DNA of 64,000 nt from Cucumis sativus (lineage: Eukaryota; Streptophyta; Magnoliopsida; Cucurbitales; Cucurbitaceae): positions 35,574,732-35,638,731 of the forward strand of contig NC_026657.2 in assembly GCF_000004075.3 (NCBI RefSeq), given 5' to 3'. The position numbers and the translations under genes were made by a program. The notes under the pieces are model-generated. The model worked only from the letters and a program-made list of their open reading frames with translations, had not been told where the DNA came from and made no database searches. Positions 23,704 through 34,461 of the stretch are shown here, in pieces (the first letter of the stretch is position 1; each line of letters starts with the position of its first letter).

Positions 23704-26700
23704 CACCAAATACTATCAAACCGAATTTAACGTACCCTTCAAGCTCATAACTTCATATGTTGAGAGATACGGTACGTTTTAGCAGTTTACAACTTAGTCC
23801 ATTCGTACTCACGAATTTTAATGTGTTCCAAAATATAGAAAACTGTATATGTATCATAGAACTTTCCTCATGGAAATTCACCAGGGAAAAAAAAAAAAGG
23901 AACAGCATCTGTAATGAAGTTCTAATCTATGCTTTTGGACTTCACCATACCCAATACTTGATGATCCATCTTGAACTGCCATACCATAGGTAGAGAATTT
24001 TGGGATTTACTGATACAGTTTCTTTGGATCTATTCTTTGGTTTCTTACAGCCAAGTCTAAAGTTCTGGGGATATAAGTAAGTTATTTGATTCTGCTTACA
24101 TCATATAGTCTCTTCATTACTACTTTTCAATGGTAGGAATAGGATTGGAGAGCAACATTCCCTTTGTATTCTGGGTTGTGTTGTGTTTGATTAGTTATAT
24201 CTTTTTCTTGGATCAACTCCAAATTCCTTCACAAGACAATGATATTGTAGATTTATTATTATATTCATTTCATTTTGCCTTCATATTTGCATATACTTAT
24301 TATATGTCAATGTGAGAGCGTTTGAGCTCTAATCTGTCTAGAATGGGTTGATTTATTCTTCGGTTGGCTAGCTAACTGTGAATCCAAATAAGCACACATA
24401 TAGACATATATTAATATACGCCCAACAATCCATACTTGACTAACACGATGTGATTTTGATAGATATATTCATTGAGTTTACTCTTGACCTTCTAGTTAAG
24501 AGATGTAAATGATTTTTAATTTTTTTTCTTCATATTTTTGAATGACCTCATTTAGTCAAGTTATAAAGTTCAAACTATAATATCAACTTAGTATATGGAT
24601 ATTATTGTCGAAAACCTCGTTAAAAAAGAAATGACTATTAATGAGGTTCAAATGTCAGAAGACTGTGTAACATTTTGTCTCCCTCTAATTCTGGCTTATG
24701 CATTTTAAAGGTTTATTATATGTTTATATATTTAGTCAATATAGTTCTTAAACTTTCGTTTGTTTGAATTTGTGTGGAATAGTTTCGATTATACCTCCAT
24801 TAAGGTAGGGTAATCATTGTCTATGGAAGTAATATTTTGATGAAGTAAGCCAAGATTTATTTATTAGACACAGTATTAATTCAAAAATCTAGCTTACACT
24901 TTTGGTCTTTAATCAATTTTTAAATTTGACACCCCATACATGTTTAAATTTGATATCGTAATGTGTTTAGATGATAATTAAACTTCTAAAAAATAGTTTT
25001 AGATGATAATTAGACTCCTTTCATTAGTAGTTGGACTAATCAAAAAGTGATGTGGCAGTTAATTATCAGTTATGATTTGACATTTTAAAATGAGTTGGCA
25101 TAGAGATACAAATTTTATATTATTTATTTTGGTAGCAAAATCTTACCATTTTTCTGTTTAGGTATCAAGAGCTAAACCAAAACTAATGGTGTAAAACATG
25201 AGCATTTAGAAGTTAAACAAGATACAAATAATGAATTAAAGAAGTGGATTATAGTAATATAAAGTTGATTAATTGCAATAAGAATCCATTAATCACGTGA
25301 GATTGGGAATCATATCCCACCAAACATGGACTGTGCTGTCTCGAGTTTCTTGAGACTATTTGACGGAAACCAACATTATATATATAAATCTCTTTCTTTC
25401 ACAACTCATCTCTATCTCAATGGCATCTTTTTTCCAATCTCATTCTAAGTATGCTCCTAAACTCCAATATATATTTGTGTCAAAATACTAACTAGACACA
25501 TGGCGATATATAAGCATTTTTTTTTTCTTTTTCATGTGATTGAAGGTAATTATGCATGGTTGTTGTACCTAAACATTACTCTACTCCCCGAATCAAGCAT
25601 ATCTTAATAGATTAAGTAACAAATTATAGATTTTGATCTTATGAATTATAATAATCCTTGAATAAATGGAGATGATACAGAGGAAAATACATTTTTTTGC
25701 CCTTGAAATGCAGGAATATACAAAGCCACGTTTACATTGGTAAATGGTAATATGAAATCTGAAGATTAAACTACACATTGATTACATTTGCTGTTTATTA
25801 TGTAATATTCCTAATGAAATGTGGAGTGTCCACTTTGAGTTTTATAATCAAGGAACGTGATCTTGTTTCAGAAATTGGGGATGCTCAATTTGCCTATGTT
25901 TGAAGTTTAATTACATGGGGTTATTGCTATTGTCACTTTTATGGTTTCAATATTATAACTACGAATCTTTCATACTTATAATTATTGGTATTATTGAAAT
26001 ACCTCAAATTCGTTGGGTTGAGTTAGGAACAACCAAGTACTCTTCAGTTTTTTAGTTTTCCTATTTAGCATATGTATTTATTTATGGTTATTTATGATTA
26101 TGACTCTAGAGTGTTTAGAGGTGTTGCAATATATAAACTATATAAAACGGTTATGTTATTTGTATCTAGAAAACATTCTCTCTAATAACGATAACACACT
26201 ATTAGAGAAGCATTGTATATATGTGTGTTGATCTCTAATCATTTTTCTATTTCGTAGTCGTTGATTTGGTAATAGTTACTGTTACACTTACCGCCAGTGT
26301 ACAATGGTCACTAGCGATAACGATAACCATAATGACAATGATAATAGTAACAGTGACAATATATAAATATAATATTTTGTCCCTAGCACTAAGGATAATA
26401 GTAACAATAGATGTGACAAAATTTATACATTTATAATTCTAAGTAAACAAGATCAAAAGCAATTCAATTACGTTTACGTTTTACACTCATTACGATTGAT
26501 CTATTAATAGAATTTCATAACAATCATACTACTTTTATTACGGTTTGATAAATGTAGCCTAAGTGCAATAAGTTCTTCAAGTTTTAAATTAGTTACATTA
26601 GCCTCCAAGTTTTGGAAAGCACGTTTAAAAGGTTCTTAACTTTATATTTTTTATCAACTATGATTTTCTTTTATTATTTTAATGTCTGAATCACTTTTTT

Positions 26701-27250
26701 AGTCCTTTAATTTTCGTTGAAGTACTTTTGGTTTGTAACTATTTAGTCTTTGTGTCGTTTTCAATTTTGTTACAATTTAGTCTTTGTATCTTGCTATATG
26801 TAACAATGTAGTCCTAATACTTTAAAACTCGTAACGATTTAGTACATATGGTAGAAATTAGTGTTAAAAATTTAATGAGATTCCTGACATATAATATTTA
26901 AAAAATTGTTTGAAGCATTGAAGTGATGTAAAATATTCGTATTTATGCGTTTAGGGATGCAAAGTTGTTTTGTTTGAGTTTATTTGTTTGTGGTTTAAGT
27001 GCATGGTTGAATAAACGTGAAACCACTTATCCTAAAATCACACGGATGACACTTGAACATAAGCTCACATTGCCATTCTTTATTTTTCCTTTCTCATTAA
27101 TTTTTTCAATGGAATTCCCTTCTCCCTCTCCCATATCTTATTAGCCAATGCAATAGCACTACTTTTTCTTGACAATTTCACTTTCAATTCCTTGGAGGAA
27201 TATTATAAGAAAATAAATCTTCATTTGTTAGAATTTTTTTAGAAAACAAA

Positions 27251-27271
27251 TCTCTCTCTCTCTCTCTCTCT
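27251..27271. repeat. (TC)n microsatellite
   Basis: About ten TC dinucleotides in a row, followed directly by a T run. Likely length-variable between individuals. Confidence 0.9.
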
Positions 27272-27527
27272 TTTTTTTTTTAATTTCTTATTTTTGTTTT
27301 GGGTTTTCGTTTTTGTGTCATAACTTTCTATTCCACCGTTCTATTATATATGTGCGTGCATACTTTCTCAAATTCTTAATACTCGTTTGATATGTGAATT
27401 CCTTTTACGACATATAACTATATTGTACTAAAAATAGACAATAATATTGTTTATATAATCAACAACCCTACAACACAATTTAACAATCATAGAATATATG
27501 AGTTGAATGTGCCTAAACAGTAGACAC

Positions 27528-27850
27528 CAAAATTGGTCATCGGAGTTGGTCGCATGAAGGTGGTTGTCGAAGCCTAGAATTGGTTGTTAGAGTTGTTTTC
27601 AAAGATGGATGCTAACCCTAGTAATTGTCGTCACAGTTTGTTGCACAAAGGTGGTTGCCAGAGTTGTCATTGTAGTGATTGCCAAGCCTAAAATTGGTCG
27701 CCAGAGATGTCATTAGAGTGATTGTTAGAGCCCCTAATTGGTCATCTAAATTGGTAGCCGGAGTTGTTGTCTGAGTGATTGTTGGAACCCAAAATTGGTT
27801 GTAAGAGTTTGAAATTTGGCATGTGAAAGTGGTTCTTGGAGTTATTTCTC
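27528..27850. repeat. Degenerate minisatellite-like block
   Basis: Six or so diverged units of about 45-70 bp, each beginning like AAAATTGGTCG or AGAATTGGTTG and containing GGAGTTG and AGTGATTG phrases, often closed by GAGCCCCT or AAGCCT. It is less AT-rich than its flanks. It may be the internal part of a non-autonomous element; no protein is encoded. Confidence 0.65.
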
Positions 27851-28741
27851 GAAGTTTGGCAGAAATACTTGTTGACCGTGGTCAAGGAATGGAGCATTGA
27901 ATACTTTAGAAGAAGGGAGAATTGAGATTGAGTTAGAAAAAATATATCAACTCAACTCATGTTGGTGAGTCAAACACCCCTAAATCTAAATCATAAGAGG
28001 TACTCTAGAATCTTGTCTTGTACTTAACAAATATTGTTTAGGTTAAAGAAATGTCTTTGGAGTAAAAAAAAATACGTTAGAATGTTAGGACAAAAAGTTG
28101 AGATGTTTGAACGTCATTTTTTCAAACTTAGTTCGGACTTGGGCTAGAGATTCTTTCTTCCCTCCACGTTTTTTCTCGTGTGTTAGAGATGTAAAATGAG
28201 TACATCGAAAGAGAACCGAAAGTAACGATCGAAGCATAATTGCACACTTGCATGATCTTTGTTGAGAGAGGAGTGTGAATAAATGTTACGTGGGAGAGAG
28301 CTTGTAGTACTTAGTACCTACCTTTCTAGAGCTTGGAGAGTGGAAAGAAGGAAAAGAGATTCTCCAAATTATTATTACTAAATGTCTTTAATAGTGAGAA
28401 TATTCTAACTACATACCAACGTCATATTGTTATAGATATTTGTTTTTCCTTTACAACACTCAGCATAAAGAATGGAATACATGCCAAAACCACTAAATCA
28501 AGTTGATAGGTTGTTGGTTTGTGTGTGAAGGAAGCATATAAAACATATGTTTATCATGGTAGAGATTGCAATCTATATTTTATACTTACATATTACAAAT
28601 TGCATTGATTAATAAAAATAAATAAAATATGGATATGATTTATATGGCTCTATTCACTCCACACAGTGGCAACTGGCAAACACAAAAACACTTCTTCTTC
28701 CACCATTATTATTCAAAAAGACAAAAAAGCCAGAAGCCAAA

Positions 28742-30022
28742 ATGGACGTACCGCCGCCAACCCGGCCGGAACCAACTCCCGACCGCCGCTACCTCCGCCG
28801 TACTACACCATTTCAATCATTCATCATTTCTCTCTGTTTCATCTTCTTTGTCTTAGTTTCTCCATTTCACAGTTTCAGTTTCCATTTCTTTAAGTCTCAA
28901 TCTCCATGGAAAAGTTTGGACTTCCTCAGTCTTGCTTTGGTCCTCTTCGCCATCGCCTGTGGGCTTCTCAGCAAAAACAATGGCGAAAACACAATTCATG
29001 AAGAAATTTACAGACCTACTTTTACTGCAGATGATTCAGAACATACCCACAAGTCAAATCCTTCAACCCCAAATCAATGGAATGGTTATTCAGATCGGAC
29101 GGACCAGATTCTTCTCCATCATCCACCGGAGGTCGCCGGAGTTGAATACTGGAAGCTTTCCTATGGCACTAATTATATGACCAATTATCATTCTCTAAGT
29201 TCAGATTCTCTTCAGCATTGTCAAAATTTGAAGGATTTGGATGATGGGTTTGTTTCCAACAGAGCTTTTAGAGCTACATTTCCTGTATATAATGAAGAAA
29301 CTTCCTCTTCGTTTTCGCCTCTGCATCAATTCTCTGTTCCGTCATTAATGACAGAACCACCTCAGCCTTCTTCGCCGCCGGTGAAAATTCCACCAACAGG
29401 TGCAATTGTTGAAGCAGAAGTAGAGAGAATCAATGAAGGGGATGGAGATTTTGAACCAGAATTGCCCGGACTGGATTTTCAGGCGTTGGAGGGTGAAATA
29501 AACGAGAACGAGAAACAGAGAGAAGAACAGAGTAAAGAAACAAAGAGGAACAAGAAGAACAAGAAGAAGAAGATGAAGAAATGGCAAAAGGGAGTTGAGA
29601 ATTTCAAAGAATTTCTTACTCCACAGCATCGGTACAACAATCGACCTTCATCTCCGCCGCCAGTGGCGGTTCATCACTATCAAACTTCGAGCATAATCGG
29701 CGAAACGAAACAAGATTTGCCAGCTTCACCAGAATCTGCGGCGCACAAACTCATTGCTGTGAGTGTGAGATTCCAAAATAGCACCGGTGAGCAACCGCCG
29801 TCGACGGGGGAGGAATTGCAGATTGTAACAAAAGGGGAATCGACAAGAACGGAAAATGCAGAGAGAAAGAGTACGAAATTTTGTGAGAGTCCAGATGTGA
29901 ACAGTAAGGCTGATAATTTCATCGAGAGATTCAGGGAGGGTTTGAAATTGGAGAGGATGAACTCGATCAAGGAGAAACAGAGGAAGACGAGGACATCCAT
30001 TTTGGGCCGTAAGGGCCCATGA
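28742..30022 (+). CDS. Membrane-anchored DUF761-type protein of unknown function
   Basis: Single-exon gene of 426 residues. Seen: a Pro/Arg-rich N-terminus (MDVPPPTRPEPTPDRR), two hydrophobic segments at about 23-50 and 59-76 likely to span a membrane, then a long polar region rich in Ser, Pro and Asn. A strongly basic Lys/Asn run lies in the middle (KKNKKKKMKKWQKGVENF). The end (about 393-418) reads ADNFIERFREGLKLERMNSI, which fits the DUF761 / cotton-fibre-like motif. Such proteins are plant-specific and mostly uncharacterised; I assign no function. The start is the first ATG of this frame. Two other-frame ATGs at 28629 and 28666 open short frames that overlap it, and would act as upstream frames if transcription starts before them. 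A TATA-like AATAAAATATGG lies near 28621. Confidence 0.85.
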   Translation: MDVPPPTRPEPTPDRRYLRRTTPFQSFIISLCFIFFVLVSPFHSFSFHFFKSQSPWKSLDFLSLALVLFAIACGLLSKNNGENTIHEEIYRPTFTADDSEHTHKSNPSTPNQWNGYSDRTDQILLHHPPEVAGVEYWKLSYGTNYMTNYHSLSSDSLQHCQNLKDLDDGFVSNRAFRATFPVYNEETSSSFSPLHQFSVPSLMTEPPQPSSPPVKIPPTGAIVEAEVERINEGDGDFEPELPGLDFQALEGEINENEKQREEQSKETKRNKKNKKKKMKKWQKGVENFKEFLTPQHRYNNRPSSPPPVAVHHYQTSSIIGETKQDLPASPESAAHKLIAVSVRFQNSTGEQPPSTGEELQIVTKGESTRTENAERKSTKFCESPDVNSKADNFIERFREGLKLERMNSIKEKQRKTRTSILGRKGP

Positions 30023-32367
30023 TAGTAAGTGGATCGGCCCAATTTAAATTTTATTTATTTGTTTGTTAATTAATGACTAAATATATAATTTCTTTCCTAA
30101 TTATTTCCATTGTTCAAATGTGGGAGTGAAGGTTCAATTCTCTTTGATGAATCTCATTTATATGAGTTTAAAAACCTTTTCAAAATTACTAATCAAGTAT
30201 GACATGGCACTTAATTAGATTTCATAAATTAAATTATGAATAATCGATCCTACATTATATACAACACAATTAACTATTTAGGCTCCATTGTTCACTTGTT
30301 TTGAGATAAGTTTGGGTAAGTTCATAGAAGGTCAGCTTTTGTTTTCATGGATATTCAGCTTTTAAAATGTAGATAGAAAATTATTGTTTGAATTTAAAAG
30401 GTTCAGAACCCTGCTTGGTATAGAATATGAAAACAGAAATTTTAGAAAAATTATATTTTATATTGTTATATGTGTTTGGTGGCATACTTACAAATTGGAT
30501 TATAATTTTTAAAAATGTTTAAATATATTTCATATTACTTATAAATAAAAAGTAAATTGAGTTTCAAACATGACGTACGGTAGTTTTCAATGTTTTCATA
30601 TATATTTAATATAATTTTACTTTTGAAAGTGTAAAATTCAAATTCTAAATACAACCAAAACATTCAAGAGTTGTTTTTAGAATTTGCACGGTTTAGATCA
30701 TATAATCTAAATAACAATCTGCATAAACAAAATCTAAGTTGTCGACTAAGCACATATCTATTGAACTTAGTGAATGTGAAAATATAAAATAGCATCTAAA
30801 TTCTCTACTAAACAGTTAAATACTTCTTTATCTTTGTATTTTTTTTGTAATTATAATGGATAACAATTTTAGGGTTTAAGTATATAACAGTTGTCACACC
30901 CCGTCCCGTATGCCACCTTACTAGCCACGTGAAAAGCGGTATGACTTTGAATATCTTGACGTGTTAAATGCCAAAAAACCTAGCTTAAGGTCCTTAAGCT
31001 TTGCTTAATTATCGCCTAGTGACTTTTCTTTGTCTTAACTTATGGATTCCAACAAAGTTTAGGTGATAAAACAATTTAACACATAATGCAATCAAACAAT
31101 CTTGATTAAACTTTAGCTAAGCGTTTTACAATACTTCACACAAATTACATAGGTACAACATTTAAACTTAAATGTAAAACGTATGGCAGCACTTCTCGCG
31201 TAGCAACTCCTCACCCTTATTTAACTTGGCTTTAACATTTGATATTTGGAAGATGAAATTTAAAAACATAAGTCAATGGACTTAGTGAGGTTTTATAAGA
31301 ATCCTTTCTGTGAAATACATTTTCTGAATATTATTTCACTTTACAATCATATAAATTCAACATTTCACATAATACACACATTAGTCAACAATTATTCCTT
31401 TCGCCAAGCATCCTGAATCATTCTCTATGCTATGTCTCATTACTTTGTGTTTAGACTACTGTAACAACAGCATCCGAAAATATACACATTCGTCATTGTT
31501 ACTCAAGTCGAAGCGCAATGCACAACTTTTATACATTGTCCCGCCTCATCTCACTATGCACATCTTTTATACATGGCTGCCTTTACTCTTTATGTGTACA
31601 TAATAGTCAGCTCATTGTTAGGAAGTAGACTAATGGTTTGAACACCATTTCATAAACATTAATGAATATAAAACATGCTTTAAACATAGTAAAACATGGT
31701 ATAAAGTATTGTACTTGGAAATCTCTTTAGAAACATATATGTTGAAGTCATCAATTCAAACCATCAAAGAATTCATAACAAAATTGGAAATCATTTAAAT
31801 ACTTTGAAGAAAACACTCACAACTCTTTAAGAACTAAACCTGAAAATCCCTTCTCTTCTTCCTCTTCTCGCGTAGTCACTTAAACAACACCTCAACACTT
31901 AACTTTCTCTTCAATTCCTCATAAAAACAATACTAAAAACTATGGTTGAGGACCCCTCTTGATATAAATCTTTAAACAAGCTTAAACACACTTAAGTTCT
32001 TGTCAACTCGCTAGCTCCTATCCTTAGTGATGCACGTGTAAGCTTAAGGTTTCACTTAATCATACTTACCTTAATATCTACATGTGGCCCATTAAATCAG
32101 AAGTTTCCTTATTTCTACTTGTCTACATCTTGCGTAGTACCTTAATCGCATAATAACATTTAACCACTAAAAGTCTCCTTGCATAACCTTGTTTTCTCAC
32201 ATAGTACTTCAAATTGCCAACCCTTTACCACGTAGACTATTCAAAATGTCTTCTCTTAAACACTTAGTCAACAATTTACTTCTTAACTTAAGTACATATC
32301 TTACAACAACATTTTTAAAAAGATGAAAATATAACAAAGTGTATCGTTGATAGACTATCGCTGATAC

Positions 32368-32918
32368 TAGGGGTGTTCGTAAATATTTGAAAACCGAATC
32401 GATTTGAAAACCAAACCGAACTGAATTGAAACCAAACCAAAATCGATTGCATGTGGTTTGGTGCAGGTTGTGTTATGTTGAAACCACTTCTTATGCGATT
32501 CGGTTCGGTTTAATATTTTAAACCAATTTTAAAATCGAACCGAACCGCTTCATTTAAAAAAGTTAAATAAAATTAAAGAAATGTTCATAAAAGTTTTGTT
32601 TCTAAAGCTCAGTTAAATATGTTGACTCGAGATCTAAAATAGAAAAGGAAATTTTATAAAACTTGATGCTTTGGTGGCCCGAGATTTTTTGGAATTTAAA
32701 ACAAAAATGCAAATTTTATCGAACTCAATGCTTTGGTGGCCTAAAATTCTATGGGATTTAAACCGAATTGAAACTGAACCACATATTTGGTTTGGTTTTG
32801 ATTTGGTTTGACACAAATGTATGATTTGGTTCGATTTCGTATGAGTTTTTTTTTGCATTTTGCAGTTTGGTACGATTTTAGCTTGAAATCGAACCAATCT
32901 GAACCATGAACACCCCTA
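32368..32918. mobile_element. Non-autonomous hAT-type element with intact ends
   Basis: A 551-bp insert bounded by perfect 11-bp terminal inverted repeats, TAGGGGTGTTC on the left and GAACACCCCTA on the right. It is flanked by an exact 8-bp target-site duplication, GCTGATAC (32360-32367 and 32919-32926). An 8-bp duplication is the hallmark of hAT transposition. The ends are packed with GAACCGAA / AAACCAAAC-like short repeats. No transposase is encoded; minus-strand frames inside have no known motif. Confidence 0.88.
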
Positions 32919-33072
32919 GCTGATACGCTCTTATAATCATCATTGATAGACAATATTTGCAATATGGTTTATATGATAGAATTCTATCAAGACATATTAA
33001 GTTATAGTTAATTGCTATATTTGCAACTATCCTTTGTATTTTTCGCTTTGGTTTAATTTTAGTTCTTAATCA

Positions 33073-33277
33073 TCATGATTGACCCATAGGTAAAAAGGAG
33101 ACATAATCTCACTAAATGATTAGAAGATCAAATGTTCAATCCATGGAGGCCATCTACCAAGAATTAATATTATATGAATTTCATAGACACCCAAATATTG
33201 GATATCAGACGGGTTGTCATGTGATATTAATCGAAGTGTATATAAGTTGATCAGAACACTCGTGGATATAAAAAAAG
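33073..33277 (+). mobile_element. tRNA-derived SINE, diverged copy
   Basis: Plus-strand counterpart of the SINE in the TRB intron. It has a degraded box A (TTGACCCATAGG), GGAGACATAATCTCA, a box B-like TGTTCAATCC, CATGGAGGCCATCTACCAAG, AATTAATATTATATG, GACACCCAAATATTGG, CAGACGGGTTGTC, and ends near ACACTCGTGGATAT. The tRNA-like head plus unrelated tail is typical of plant SINEs. The ends are approximate. Confidence 0.7.
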
Positions 33278-33682
33278 ATCTATTTAAGTTATTATAGTTA
33301 CAAAATGTTAACTTTAGTCTTCCTATTTTAAATTTTGGTTGATTTGAATCCATTTTAGTCCATTCACTTTCCTTTTTATTTCATTTTTAAGGTATCAACA
33401 TGTTTATTGTAAGTTTACAATGTTCATGTTTGCTTTTTTTTTTTTTTCATGTTATGTGAGGTTAGAGATTCAAATTCCAATATCCACTTGTTGTGGCAAC
33501 AAAAGTTACTTAGTTTTTAAATATTTTAACTAATGAAACACTTTAAATTAAAAAAAGTTACATTTAATAGATGACCATTTCACAAACCCCTTTATTACTA
33601 TTGTCTTGTCCTCACATATGAAATATAACATTTCACATAACTTTCTACTTCGGTCAGAGTACATTGTAACATTTTGATCGTG

Positions 33683-34032
33683 TTAGGGATCATCATGTCT
33701 ATTATAGCCCCAAGACCATAACCATCTTTCTCTCAATTTAATTTATTGTGTTTTTCCATGAATTTTGGATACATATCACGTTAGGAATGACCATGTTGTG
33801 AAGGTCATGTCTACAACAATCTTCATTTTTTTTTACCGTTTATTGTGTTTTTCCTATTTTCTTACAGTTTGTTATGTTTTCATGAATATTTGGTGGGAAA
33901 AGTGAAAATCACGATAGAGATAAAATAACCATTGCGTTAAGGCTACGATATACACGATCATCCTTAACATGATACAAGATAAAATGTGAGATGACCATCA
34001 CATTATGGCTATGATAGACATGTCATCCCTAA
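33683..34032. repeat. Fold-back element with imperfect inverted ends
   Basis: GTTAGGGATCATCATGTC at 33683 is mirrored by GACATGTCATCCCTAAC ending at 34032, and the match continues inward (CTATTATAGCC against GGCTATGATAG). The interior also has a second weaker inverted pair (ACGTTAGGAATGACC and GATCATCCTTAACATG). About 350 bp, non-coding. It may be a MITE; no clean target duplication was found. Confidence 0.6.
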
Positions 34033-34461
34033 CAGAATACATTATAAAATGTGGTAGTGCATTCTGATATAAGCAGAAGATTATATTTTGTATGCTTGTG
34101 GGGACGAGTCATTAATCATAAATGTACTTGTGAACAGGTCATCCTTATAGCAAAATCTCTATATTAAAACCTCTAATCATTTATGTTAATTATCCTACTT
34201 ATGTAAATACACAAACATTGTACATTTTCAATTCCTCCTGTGCATTTATTGTACTAAAAACCTCATATATTTTCATTAGCAAATAAAAATAGCATCAAAA
34301 TGTTTACCCATATGCATATCTATTTACATGCCAACATTTCCGTACTTCCACAACTTAAATTTCAGTCTGAGATTCTATATATTTGATAAGTTCATATCGA
34401 TATTTTTACTCCCTTAGTGTAATTTTTAGATAGAGTATGAACTGAATAGTGAGCATATAGT

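Larger units (their letters stand above)
23704..28600. other. Gene-poor region between the PP2C and DUF761 genes
   Basis: AT-rich DNA with no convincing conserved protein. It holds a promoter-like spot with possible tiny spliced exons (25294-25901, under findings), a TTTAGTCTTTGT-type dispersed repeat near 26690-26870, a (TC) microsatellite at 27251 and a minisatellite-like block at 27528-27850. Open frames at 23757-23993 and 24130-24315 show no family features. Confidence 0.5.
30023..34461. other. Intergenic region rich in transposon remnants
   Basis: From 30023 to about 30880 the DNA is AT-rich with nothing recognisable. From about 30890 to 32330 a less biased block opens with GTCACACCCCGTCCCG and has repeated phrases such as TCTCGCGTAG; it looks like an old unclassified element. 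Then follow the hAT-type element (32368-32918), the SINE copy (33073-33277) and the fold-back sequence (33683-34032). Confidence 0.5.

Noticed and set aside
29345..30042. Minus-strand frames of 94 and 120 codons
   Set aside because: Antisense shadows of the intronless DUF761-type gene.
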